From Spirochaetota bacterium (GTDB taxonomy: Bacteria; Spirochaetota; Spirochaetia; Treponematales; UBA12059), in NCBI GenBank assembly GCA_029560805.1, contig JAKQKE010000235.1, positions 1-49,686 of the forward strand: DNA of 49,686 nt, given 5' to 3'. The stretch's first letter is position 1, and the number at the start of each line of letters is the position of its first letter. Of the stretch, positions 1 to 8,345 are shown one piece after another. The position numbers and the translations under genes are program-made. The notes under the pieces were generated by a model that saw only the letters and a list, made by a program, of their open reading frames with translations, did not search any database and was not told the DNA's origin.

Positions 1-1569
1 CTACCGGCGTACCCGTCGAGCGCCGCCACCTCGATCACGGCGGCCTCCTCAGCCGACGTCTCGGCGACCTACTACACCACCGGCACGAGCATAACCTTCG
101 CCTGGGCCGGCGCCGACACGTCCTCGGGCATAGCCGGCTACTACGTCGACGGAACCTTCACCGCCGACACCGATGGCTCCGCGAGCGTGCCGCTCGCCGC
201 GTCCGCGACGGCGCACGTCGTCTACGTCGTCGATAACGCCGGCAACGAGTCATACCGCCTGAACATCACCGTAACCCAGGATACAGACAAACCGACCATC
301 GGTTCCGACTCCCTCGTCGACGCCGACTACCCAACGGTAGCGCTACGGACGAACGGAACCATGACACTTACCTTCACACCGACCGATACCGGTAGCGGTA
401 TCTCGCGCTACACAGTCGAAGGTGCGTGTAGTAGCGTAGCAGTCACGAGCGGCCTCACGAGCGGCTCGCCAGTAGAGAGAGGTCTTTCAGGTATAACCGC
501 ATCCGGGGATATAGTGCTCACGGTGTACGACGGCGTCGGCAATAACGAGACGAAGACTTACACGGTTACCTTCGACAATAGCCCGCCGGCTAACGTTACC
601 GGATTCACTGCTACCGCCAACGCCGGTTCAAGCATTACGCTGAAGTGGACCGACCCGACCGCCTCCGACTTCGATCATGTACACATTTCGTGGACGATCA
701 ATGGATCGGCCGGATCGAGCGCCGATATCGAGGCAGAAGAAGAAGAGTATACGATAAGCGATCTTACTGAAAATGATGTCGTTGTCTTTACCGTATCGAC
801 CGTAGATACCATAGGCAACGCCAGCTCCGGCGACGTTATGGGAGGGAGCACGACGGTCCTCGCGTCTCGCTACTCATCCCAAACCTCATCTCGAGCTTCG
901 CCTACCGCCTCCACCGCCTTCACCGCCTTCACCGCCTCCACCGCGGCCGCCGCGGCCGCCACGACCTCCGCCCGCCCGGGCTCGCGGGCGATTACATCGC
1001 CGAAGGCGACCTCCCCCGAGACCAAGTCCGCCTCCTGGGTAACGCCTCCGACGCCCGCCGGCCGGGCCAGGTCCGAAGCGGTGAGCGCGACGACGGGAGC
1101 AGCCAGGGCGGACGCCTCGACGGCCGCGCGCGCCGCCGCGTCGAGCCGCTCCGAGGCCGCGGAAGCGAAGGCTCCGACGACCGCCGCGACGGCGTCCGAC
1201 GAGCCCGATGCTACGCCGCCGGCGACCGTGGTAAGGCACTCGACTGCCCAGTCCGTTAGCGCGGCCGGCGGTTCAGGCGCCGCGGCGACGCCCTCCAGCG
1301 CCGCTTCGAGCGTGGCCTTCGCCGGCTCGACGGTCGGCGGTCCCGCTACGGCAGCCTTTAACGGTTCCGCTCAGGCGGTGGCCGACGGCCCCGGCGGCTC
1401 GAATGCCGAGGCCGCGCCTACGACAAGCGGCCTGGGCATGCCATCCGACACCCCGGACGCGCCTCGGGCGCCCGATGGAACGGGCTCCCGCCGGCCGGTT
1501 CAGGCCGTGATGCCAGGCAGAGGCGGCTGCGGACGCCGCGACGAGGAGACGGAAGGAGACGAGCGATAG
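1..1569 (+). CDS. Secreted/surface Ig-like and FN3 repeat protein, 5'-truncated
   Basis: The reading frame is open from the first base, so the N-terminus and signal peptide lie outside the window. Bases 1-285 and 286-585 encode two related bacterial Ig-like repeats with the patterns SGIAGYYVDG, GSGISRYTVEG and VYDGVGN. Bases 586-840 encode a fibronectin type III-like domain (SPPANVTGFTATA, LKWTDP, YTISDLTENDVV). Such repeat arrays are typical of exported adhesins or large surface proteins; the exact function is unknown. From about base 845 the predicted protein becomes a Ser/Thr/Ala/Pro-rich low-complexity stretch with a basic, cysteine-containing tail that does not resemble the repeats. It may be a linker, a frameshifted end, or non-coding in this frame; an antisense frame over 870-1370 looks at least as protein-like. 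The Ig/FN3 part is secure; the last 240 codons are not. Confidence 0.72.
   Translation, partial: LPAYPSSAATSITAASSADVSATYYTTGTSITFAWAGADTSSGIAGYYVDGTFTADTDGSASVPLAASATAHVVYVVDNAGNESYRLNITVTQDTDKPTIGSDSLVDADYPTVALRTNGTMTLTFTPTDTGSGISRYTVEGACSSVAVTSGLTSGSPVERGLSGITASGDIVLTVYDGVGNNETKTYTVTFDNSPPANVTGFTATANAGSSITLKWTDPTASDFDHVHISWTINGSAGSSADIEAEEEEYTISDLTENDVVVFTVSTVDTIGNASSGDVMGGSTTVLASRYSSQTSSRASPTASTAFTAFTASTAAAAAATTSARPGSRAITSPKATSPETKSASWVTPPTPAGRARSEAVSATTGAARADASTAARAAASSRSEAAEAKAPTTAATASDEPDATPPATVVRHSTAQSVSAAGGSGAAATPSSAASSVAFAGSTVGGPATAAFNGSAQAVADGPGGSNAEAAPTTSGLGMPSDTPDAPRAPDGTGSRRPVQAVMPGRGGCGRRDEETEGDER
904..948. repeat. 9-bp tandem repeat (ACCGCCTYC)
   Basis: Five consecutive 9-base units, the first four being ACCGCCTCC or ACCGCCTTC and the fifth ACCGCGGCC, followed by GC-rich GCCGCGGCC. 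In the plus frame they encode a TAS/TAF tripeptide repeat; in the antisense frame they encode an AVK/AVE repeat. The array sits just after the point where the Ig/FN3 coding signal fades. Confidence 0.85.
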
Positions 1570-1596
1570 TATCGTAAGTCTTTTCCAGTTAGGGTT

Positions 1597-1625
1597 TTGA
1601 AACGGTGTCCGATCCGCGCTATACT
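1597..1625 (+). promoter_or_regulatory. Sigma-70-type promoter for the FecR-like gene
   Basis: TTGAAA at 1597-1602 and TATACT at 1620-1625 are separated by exactly 17 bases, a near-consensus housekeeping promoter. Transcription would start near 1632, leaving a leader of about 55 bases before the ATG at 1687. Confidence 0.75.
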
Positions 1626-1686
1626 ATGCGGGTCGACCGAATAATCGACCGGGGCGGCCATGCGGCGCCTCCGAAAGGTGAAGCGT

Positions 1687-2484
1687 ATGAGTCAGAAACG
1701 TGTATGCATAGCGGCGGCCTTAGCGCTCGCCGCCACGATCGGCGCCTTCGCCGCGCCGGTCGTGGTCGCTTTCGTCGACGGCGACGCCCAGGCTCTCGCC
1801 GGAGGCTCGTGGAAGAGGCTCGACTTCGACGACAAGCTCGACTCGGCCCAGTCGGTCAAATTGGCGGCCGGCGCGGTACTCGAGCTGCGCTCGCAGGCCG
1901 GCTCGACCATCGCCATAGCCGCGCCGGGCACCTATGTGATCGACGCCCTGTTCAAGCCCAAGGCCGAAGCGAGCGCCCTTTCGACGGTGGCGGGTAAGCT
2001 CGAGAAGCTGGCCAAGGGCGGCCCGGCCGACCAGACAGTGGCGGGCGTACGCGGTTCCGAGGCCGTCGTCGCCAAGGGTACCATGTGGGCCGGCGGCACG
2101 GTCGAGGCCGACGAGGCCGCCAAGGCCGCCTTCGAGGCGGCGAGCGTCGGCGATCACGCCAAGGCCTACTCGCTATACATGGATGCCTTCCAGCTCTACG
2201 TCGACGCATTCGACCCGACCGGCGCGGCCCGCGTGGCCTACAGCGCCTCGCTATCCGCTATCGCCTTCGGCTCGGGCGCCCGCGCGCTGGCCGCGCTCAG
2301 GTCCGCCTCGCCCGAGGACGCCGGAGCCCTGCGAAGCTCGTACGCGCTGGCCTTGGCCGCGCTCTCCGCCCGCTACGGAGCCGCCCCCGATGCCAAGGCC
2401 CTGCTCAAGAAGGCCATAGACGGCGGCTGGTTCGACGACCCAGCCTCGCTGGCCGACGCCAAGAGCCTACTCGCCGGGCTCTAG
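1687..2484 (+). CDS. Exported FecR-like domain protein
   Basis: A 265-aa protein. The start at 1687 is preferred over an in-frame upstream ATG (1660) because AAAGGTG precedes it and the protein then opens with a clean signal peptide (MSQKRVCIAAALALAA...AFAA). The mature N-terminal part resembles the FecR-type beta domain: FVDGDAQALAGG, a hydrophobic LAAGAVLELRSQ strand and the IAIAAPGTYVI pattern. The second half (about residues 140-265) is alanine-rich and helical, with hints of TPR-like pairs. Family members act in the periplasm or at the envelope and some bind peptidoglycan or relay signals; the role here is unknown. It has its own promoter and terminator, so it appears monocistronic. Confidence 0.85.
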   Translation: MSQKRVCIAAALALAATIGAFAAPVVVAFVDGDAQALAGGSWKRLDFDDKLDSAQSVKLAAGAVLELRSQAGSTIAIAAPGTYVIDALFKPKAEASALSTVAGKLEKLAKGGPADQTVAGVRGSEAVVAKGTMWAGGTVEADEAAKAAFEAASVGDHAKAYSLYMDAFQLYVDAFDPTGAARVAYSASLSAIAFGSGARALAALRSASPEDAGALRSSYALALAALSARYGAAPDAKALLKKAIDGGWFDDPASLADAKSLLAGL

Positions 2485-2508
2485 CGTTCGAGCCTCCGCC
2501 TCGGAACG

Positions 2509-2545
2509 AAGGCCGCCTCCAGCCCGGCGGCGGCCTTTCCTTTCC
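2509..2545 (+). terminator. Rho-independent terminator after the FecR-like gene
   Basis: AAGGCCGCC (2509-2517) pairs perfectly with GGCGGCCTT (2529-2537) around an 11-base loop and is followed by a pyrimidine tract, TCCTTTCC. It lies 25 bases after the stop codon. Confidence 0.75.
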
Positions 2546-2591
2546 GCCCCTCGATGCTCGCGGCCGTCTTCGCGTGCCGCCCGATAGTCGT

Positions 2592-2597
2592 TATACT
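2592..2597 (+). promoter_or_regulatory. Candidate -10 element, TatD gene (leaderless start?)
   Basis: TATACT ends only 8 bases before the ATG at 2606 and no Shine-Dalgarno sequence is present. Transcription from this box would begin within a base or two of the start codon, implying a leaderless mRNA. The -35 region is weak (TTCGCG at the expected distance), so this is a suggestion only. Confidence 0.45.
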
Positions 2598-2605
2598 CAT
2601 CGTCG

Positions 2606-3427
2606 ATGGACCATAGCGACGATACGCCCAAACCGATAGACGCCCACTTCCACGCGGACGACCTGTACGCGGTCGCCCCCGTCTTCGTCGACGAATACCG
2701 GGAGCTCGGCGTCCTCGGCCTCGCGTCGGTGCACGACGACGCCGGCTTCGAGGCGACTCGGCGGATCATGGCCGGGTCGCGCGCCGCGCCGGTGTCGTTC
2801 GGGCTGCACCCGCAGCTACCGGTGATGGACGGGGCGGACGCGCTCGCCGCCCGGGCGGCGGCTGGCGATATCGCGGCCGTAGGCGAGTGCGGTTTCGACT
2901 TCTACGGCGACTCCCCGGCGACGACGAGGACGCCCGAGTCAGAGGCCGTTCAGCGGGCGGTCTTCGAGTACCAGCTCGAGCTGGCCGAGCAGCGCGGCCT
3001 GCCTATCGTGCTGCACCTGCGCCGAGCGGACGACCTGCTCTTCGAGTACGCCGGGCGCCTGGCCCGGCTACGCGCGGTGATCCTGCATTCCTGGCCGGGA
3101 CCTGCCAACGAGGCTCTCGATTTCCTCAAGCGCTGCCCGAGCGCGCTGTTCTCGTTCGGCCTCCCCCTGTGCAACGGCAACAAAAAGGCTGCCGCGAGCG
3201 CCGCGGCCCTGCCGGCCTCGGCGTTGCTGACCGAGACGGACGCCCCCTACCAGCCGCCTCGGGCGCCCGCGTCCGAGGGCGGACGGCCCCTGCGCGCCTG
3301 GTCGACGACAGGCGACCTCGCCGGCGTGGTCGCCCGTCTGGCCACGCTACGCGGAAAGGACGAGCGGTCCGTGGCGGCCGCCGTCGAGGCTAACTTCAGG
3401 GAGGCGTTCGGCCATGCCCTTCGATGA
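2606..3427 (+). CDS. TatD-family metal-dependent hydrolase
   Basis: A 273-aa TIM-barrel metallohydrolase of the TatD DNase family. Visible landmarks are the metal-binding DAHFH near residue 12, FGLHPQ (about 71), the AVGECGFDFY strand (about 92), the VLHLRR histidine (about 135) and the C-terminal TETDAPY aspartate (about 211). Length is close to the family norm of 255-270. Relatives act as Mg-dependent 3'-5' exonucleases or D-aminoacyl-tRNA deacylases in the cytoplasm; the substrate here cannot be fixed from sequence. The next gene starts inside its last codons (14-base overlap), indicating co-transcription and coupled translation. Confidence 0.93.
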   Translation: MDHSDDTPKPIDAHFHADDLYAVAPVFVDEYRELGVLGLASVHDDAGFEATRRIMAGSRAAPVSFGLHPQLPVMDGADALAARAAAGDIAAVGECGFDFYGDSPATTRTPESEAVQRAVFEYQLELAEQRGLPIVLHLRRADDLLFEYAGRLARLRAVILHSWPGPANEALDFLKRCPSALFSFGLPLCNGNKKAAASAAALPASALLTETDAPYQPPRAPASEGGRPLRAWSTTGDLAGVVARLATLRGKDERSVAAAVEANFREAFGHALR

Positions 3428-4202
3428 GCGCACGAGGATACTGCTCGGCGACGAGGGGGCCGACGCGCTGGCCACCGCGCGGGCCTGCGTGTTCGGCCTC
3501 GGTGGCGTCGGCGCCGCCGCGGCGATGGACCTGGTCCGCGCCGGCGTCGGCTCGCTCGTCGTCGTCGACTTCGACGCGGTGAGCGAATCGAACCTGAACC
3601 GCCTGTACTTCGGCTACTCCGGCGAAGTCGGCCGGCTCAAGACCGAGGTCTTCGCCGACTACGCGGCGAGAGTCAACCCGGAGTGCCACGTCGAGGCGAT
3701 AGGACGCATCGTGCACGGCGCCGAGGCCGCGGGCATGATCCCGGCCGACTGCGGCGTCTATCTGGACTGCATCGACACGCTCAACCCCAAGGTCAACCTG
3801 ATGGCCGCCCTGGCCCGCGCCGGCTTGCCCTTCGTATCGGCGATGGGCACGGCGGGGCGCCTGGCGCCGGAGCGGCTCAAGGTCGGGCGGCTCTGGGACG
3901 CGACCCACTGTCCGCTCGCCTCCGACGTGCGCAAGCGGCTGCGGCGCCTGGGCTTCGGCCCGCCGGGCGCCTCGCTCGCGGCCCTTGGCGACGTCGGGGT
4001 ATCGATGCCGGCCGCCTTCGAGTGCGTATGGTCCGACGAGCCGCCGGTGCCGCCGGCCATGCCGCCCGACGGTAGCCGCCCCGGCGACTGCCCGGGCGGC
4101 GTGCGCGTGCGAGCGGTACAGGGCTCGGGGCCCTTCGTACCCCAGGCGGCCGGGCACCTGCTCGCCAGCCTGGCGGCGCGGCGGCTCCTCGGAAGGCGCT
4201 AG
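3414..4202 (+). CDS. tcdA: ThiF/HesA-family protein, probable tRNA t6A dehydratase
   Basis: A 262-aa E1-like adenylating enzyme. The N-terminus (FDERTRILLGDEGADAL) and the nucleotide-binding loop GLGGVG (residues 28-33), followed by VVDFDAV and NLNRLYF, match the TcdA (YgdL/CsdL) branch. These enzymes use ATP to cyclise N6-threonylcarbamoyladenosine at position 37 of tRNA to the ct6A form. YLDCIDT and PFVSAMGTAGR are further family landmarks. The gene overlaps the TatD gene by 14 bases. Its TAG stop lies in a 10-base tandem repeat shared with the convergent hydrolase. Other ThiF-type enzymes (MoeB, ThiF) are less likely because of the N-terminal pattern and the C-terminal end without a rhodanese domain. 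Confidence 0.88.
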   Translation: MPFDERTRILLGDEGADALATARACVFGLGGVGAAAAMDLVRAGVGSLVVVDFDAVSESNLNRLYFGYSGEVGRLKTEVFADYAARVNPECHVEAIGRIVHGAEAAGMIPADCGVYLDCIDTLNPKVNLMAALARAGLPFVSAMGTAGRLAPERLKVGRLWDATHCPLASDVRKRLRRLGFGPPGASLAALGDVGVSMPAAFECVWSDEPPVPPAMPPDGSRPGDCPGGVRVRAVQGSGPFVPQAAGHLLASLAARRLLGRR

Positions 4203-4224
4203 TCGGCGCTAGTCGGCGTTAGTC
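4195..4224. repeat. 10-bp tandem repeat spanning two convergent stop codons
   Basis: GGCGCTAGTC occurs at 4195-4204 and 4205-4214, then GGCGTTAGTC at 4215-4224. The first unit contains the TAG stop of tcdA (4200-4202); the third holds the TAA stop (4219-4221, minus strand) of the convergent hydrolase. Because 10 is not a multiple of 3, successive units place stop codons in successive frames. Confidence 0.9.
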
Positions 4225-5112
4225 GGCGCCCGCGATGAAGTCGAGGAGGCTCCGCTTGAATAGCTCCGGATCCTCCGCCATGACCGAATGGCCGACCGAG
4301 TCGAGTACCAGTAGCCTGGAGCCCCGGTAGGCCGCGGCGGTCTCCCGGGCCATAGCCTCCGTGATGATCGAATCCTTGCGGCCCCAGACGACCATGACCG
4401 GGCCGGTATAAGCGCCTGCGCGGCCGGTATAGTCGAAGCGCGCCAGCGCGCGGGCGTTACCCGAGAACGCGTGTGGGGCCATCGCCATGGCGTCCTCCGT
4501 CAGCTCGTCGAGGAAGGCCGGATCGTCCATCGTCGGGGTTACCGCGGCGAGAGCCTGGCGCATCATGTCGCGATTGGTCCGAAACAGTTCGATGTACGGG
4601 TAATGCGCTTCCGGCGTGACGAGGCCCGACGGCGCCGCCCCGTCGACGATGACCAGCGCCCCGGGCAGCTCCGGCCGGCGGGCCGCCATCGCCATGACCA
4701 CCGCGCCCCCGAGGCTGTGCCCGACGACGATCGGCCGCTCGAGCCCGAGCGCCTCGATGAAGGCCGCCAGGTAGTCCGCGTACAGGTCGATGTCGGCCGT
4801 ATCGAGCGCGTCCGACCGGCCGAAATTGGGCAGGTCCGGCGCAATGGTGCGGCTACCATTCAGGTTCATCGCCTTCTTCCACCAGCGGCTCGAGCCGGTG
4901 TTGCCGTGCACGAGCACCACGGCCGGGCCCGAGCCCGACTCGACGTAGTACATGCTTTTTCCCAGTACGGTTACCGTCTTCTGCACCATAGTCTCCTCCA
5001 TGATCCGGGACGAGGAACAGGCCGCGACCACGACTATCGCCGGAAGCGCTACGAACGCCACGAACGCGACGAACGCCACGGCGATCCAGGCTCGTCCCGC
5101 GAAACGCGTCAC
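4219..5112 (-). CDS. Alpha/beta hydrolase, putative lipoprotein
   Basis: A 297-aa alpha/beta-hydrolase-fold protein. After a hydrophobic N-terminus with a lipobox-like VAAC (Cys near residue 32) come the oxyanion region VLVHGNTGSSRWW, the nucleophile elbow GHSLGG, the VVWGRKD acid-loop region and the catalytic histidine in SVGHSVM. The GTG start at 5112 overlaps the upstream hydrolase stop as GTGA, supporting coupling. A strong GGAGGAG precedes an internal ATG at 4989, which would give a cytoplasmic 256-aa form, so location is uncertain. Three 9-base repeats encode the AFVAFVAF part of the signal. It is the last gene of the liv operon, which suggests hydrolysis of an imported or intermediate ester, lactone or thioester; the substrate is unknown. 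Confidence 0.88.
   Translation of the reverse strand: MTRFAGRAWIAVAFVAFVAFVALPAIVVVAACSSSRIMEETMVQKTVTVLGKSMYYVESGSGPAVVLVHGNTGSSRWWKKAMNLNGSRTIAPDLPNFGRSDALDTADIDLYADYLAAFIEALGLERPIVVGHSLGGAVVMAMAARRPELPGALVIVDGAAPSGLVTPEAHYPYIELFRTNRDMMRQALAAVTPTMDDPAFLDELTEDAMAMAPHAFSGNARALARFDYTGRAGAYTGPVMVVWGRKDSIITEAMARETAAAYRGSRLLVLDSVGHSVMAEDPELFKRSLLDFIAGAD
5051..5077. repeat. 9-bp tandem repeat in the signal-peptide coding region
   Basis: Three units ACGAACGCC / ACGAACGCG / ACGAACGCC. On the minus strand they encode the repeated AFV tripeptide of the hydrophobic segment of the putative lipoprotein, so unit gain or loss would change signal length in frame. Confidence 0.8.
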
Positions 5113-5945
5113 GGCCCGGCGGCCTCGGACAGGAATCCGAGCAGCAGGCCGAACAGCTCGTCCGGCTTCTCGATGGCCAGCGCGTGGCCTGCCCCGGCAA
5201 CCTCGACATAGCGGGCGCCCGGCACGCCGTCGGCTATGATCCTCGAGTAGCGCGGCGGCTTGAGTATATCACGGTCGCCGACCACGACGAGGCAGGGGCA
5301 CGCGACGCGCCCGAGGTCGCGGGTCAGGTCGATGGCCAGGAACGCGTCGCACAGCCGCGCGAAGCCCTCGAAGTAGTCCCTGGGCAGGGCGGCGACCGCG
5401 TCCTCGCGCGCGGCTATCGCGTCGCTGCGAGCGGCCAGGTACTCGGCCGAGTAGGTCCAGGGCACGAGGGACTTGTAGAAGGTCCGGGGGTCGGCGAGCG
5501 CCGCCGATCTCCAGCATTCGATGGCGGCGCGGAGCACCTCGTCGTACTCGCTCACGCCGTCTATCGCGGCGACGCCCGCGCATCGTCCAGGGTAGTCGCG
5601 GGCGAAGGTCAGCGCGACCTCCGCCCCGTAGGAGGTGCCCACGGCCACGACGCGGCCCAGGCCGATGGCGTCGAGTAGCCCCGCGAGGTCGTGCGCGTGG
5701 GCCTCGAACGAGTACGGCCCAGTCGGCCGCTCGGACAGGAGCTGCCCCCGGAAGTCGTGGAGCAGGACGCGGTACCCGGCGGCAGCTAGCCGCTCGGCTA
5801 CCGGCCGCCAGTGGGCGATCGACATGCCGATGCCGTTGAGCAGCGCGACCGTCGGCGGCTCGCTCCGCTCCCCGTCGGCGGCCCCGCTCGCCGCGGCCAG
5901 GATCGAGTACTCGAGGCCGATCCCGTCGACGATCACGCGCGCCAC
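5109..5945 (-). CDS. Alpha/beta hydrolase
   Basis: A 278-aa cytoplasmic alpha/beta hydrolase without a signal peptide. VALLNGIGMS forms the oxyanion strand, LLHDFRGQ the next strand, GTSYGA the nucleophile elbow (Ser in place of the commoner GHSxG context), VVVGDRDIL the acid loop, and GAGHALAIEKP the catalytic histidine. It resembles the 3-oxoadipate-enol-lactonase/MhpC-like group in size and layout, but the specificity is not readable. The GTG start at 5945 follows the livF stop by 2 bases and its stop overlaps the next hydrolase as GTGA, so it is part of the transporter operon. Confidence 0.92.
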   Translation of the reverse strand: MARVIVDGIGLEYSILAAASGAADGERSEPPTVALLNGIGMSIAHWRPVAERLAAAGYRVLLHDFRGQLLSERPTGPYSFEAHAHDLAGLLDAIGLGRVVAVGTSYGAEVALTFARDYPGRCAGVAAIDGVSEYDEVLRAAIECWRSAALADPRTFYKSLVPWTYSAEYLAARSDAIAAREDAVAALPRDYFEGFARLCDAFLAIDLTRDLGRVACPCLVVVGDRDILKPPRYSRIIADGVPGARYVEVAGAGHALAIEKPDELFGLLLGFLSEAAGP

Positions 5946-5947
5946 GG

Positions 5948-6648
5948 CTACAGCCCCAGGTAGGCGGACACGACGTGGGGGTTCTTGGCCAGGCCCTCGG
6001 CCGTGTCCTCGAGCAGCACCCGCCCGTTCTCGATCACGTAGCCGCGGTCTATGGCACGCAGGCTCTCGCGTACGTTCTGCTCGGTGACGAGTATGGCCAC
6101 GTCCTTCTTGAGGACAGAGAGCCGGTCGAACACCTCCGCCACGATCGACGGCTGGAGTCCGAGCGACGGCTCGTCGAGAATCAAGAGGATCGGGTTGGCC
6201 ATCAGCGCGCGGCCTATCGCCACCATGCGTTGCTGGCCACCGGACATCGTGCCGACGAGCTGCCTGTAGCGCTCCTTGAGTATCGGGAAGAGGCTCAGCA
6301 CCGTGTCGAGCTGTTTCTCGATGATATCCCTGCCGCGCGGCACGTAGGCCGCCCCGAGCTCCAGGTTATCAGCGACGCTCATGCCGGGAAACAGCTCGCG
6401 CTCCTGCGGCACGAGGGCTATGCCGGCCCTGGCCACGAGGTGCGTCGGGCGTCCGCCTATGGGCGCCCCTTCGAATTCGATAGATCCGGCCCACGGCCTG
6501 ACCATGCCCATGATCGCATTGATCAGCGTGGTCTTGCCCGCCCCGTTCGGGCCGAACAGGCCCACCGACTCGCGGCCCACGGACAGGTCCACGCCGCGGA
6601 GCACCCGCAGCTTGCCGTAGCCAGTCTCGAGCTTCTTGATGTCCAGTA

Positions 6649-6652
<4 letters not shown>
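5948..6652 (-). CDS. livF: ABC transporter ATP-binding protein LivF
   Basis: A 234-aa ATPase of the branched-chain amino-acid-type (HAAT) importers. Walker A GPNGAGKTT is at residues 34-42, the signature is MSGGQQRM, Walker B is LILDEPSLGL and the H-loop region is VTEQN. The length and the C-terminal AYLGL are characteristic of LivF. It pairs with LivG in the cytoplasm to energise uptake through LivHM. Its start overlaps the livG stop by 4 bases (ATGA). The true cargo may be an amino acid or another carboxylate or amide; the neighbouring acyl-CoA enzymes favour a non-amino-acid organic acid. Confidence 0.96.
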
Positions 6653-7364
<712 letters not shown>

Positions 7365-7368
<4 letters not shown>

Positions 7369-8345
7369 CGCGCGCCCTCCTCGGCGTCCGACCCGTTCGA
7401 GGCCGAGCCCGGGCTGCCCGCCCCGCCGGCCTTGCGTATCGCCTTCCGGGCCAGGCCGAAAAGGCCGTTCGGCATGAATAGGATGACGATGATGATGATC
7501 ACGCCGTAGACGACCAGGTGGCCGTACGGGATCTTGAGCTTGAGCCATTCGGACGCGATGCCGAGCAACACGGCGCCGGCCATCGGCCCTATCGTGCTGT
7601 GGATGCCGCCGAGCAGGGCCATCGCGAGCGGCAGCAGCGTGAAGTTGGCGTCGAAGGCCGTGTCCGGCGTCGTGAAGCCGTAGGACTGCACCTGGATCGC
7701 GCCCATCATCCCCTGCAGGGTCGAGGTGACGACGAAGGCGACGAGCAGGTACTTGAAGATGTCGATACCGTTCGACCGCGCACTCGTCTCGTCGTTGCGG
7801 ATAGCGGTCAGCGCCAGGCGCAGCTTGCTCCTCTCGAAGTACCAGGACGCGCCTATCGTGACGGCCAGGCCTCCGAGGCACAGCCAGTAGAGGGCGGACG
7901 CGTCTCCGCCGAAGATCACCTCCGGCAGCACGACGCCCTCGGGCCCGCCCGAGAAATCGTGCAGGTTGTGCATGATTATCCTGAAGATCTCCATCAGCGC
8001 GAGCGTGGTGATGGAGAAGTACATGGCGCGCAGCCTGAGGATCGCGAAGCCGAGGGCGAAGGCCACGAGCCCGGCGACCAGCGCCGCGAAGGCTATGCTC
8101 AGGAGCGGGTCCATGCCGCCGCGGAGCACGGCCAGGATGGACGCGTAGGAACCGAGGCCGAACAGGCCGGCTATGCCGAACGATATCTGCCCCGAGCGCA
8201 GTAGCATGTCCCAGCTGACGGCCAATGCCATGTAGGTCATCACGCTGCGCGCGACGTTCAGCGGGTAGGCGCCCAGGAAGGCCGGGAAGGCTATCATGAT
8301 GGCGGCCGCTACGGCCGCCGCAATATACGCGCCTCGTATCTTCAT
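7365..8345 (-). CDS. livM: ABC transporter permease LivM
   Basis: A 326-aa inner-membrane permease of the HAAT family. The start at 8345 (MKIRGAYIAAAVAAA) forms an ATGA overlap with the end of livH; the longer open frame to 9044 is antisense-frame noise over livH. Landmarks are GQISFGIAGLFGLGSYASIL, the SGGPEGV motif typical of LivM and the cytoplasmic ALTAIRNDETSARSNGID loop that docks the ATPase. Several membrane spans are evident, and the C-terminus is a soluble Gly/Ser/Ala-rich tail. It pairs with LivH. Confidence 0.95.

Noticed and set aside
886-1239. Minus-strand ORF of 117 aa
   Set aside because: Arg/Gly-rich, low-complexity reading of GC-rich DNA with no recognisable pattern; a different minus frame over the same DNA is the more protein-like one.
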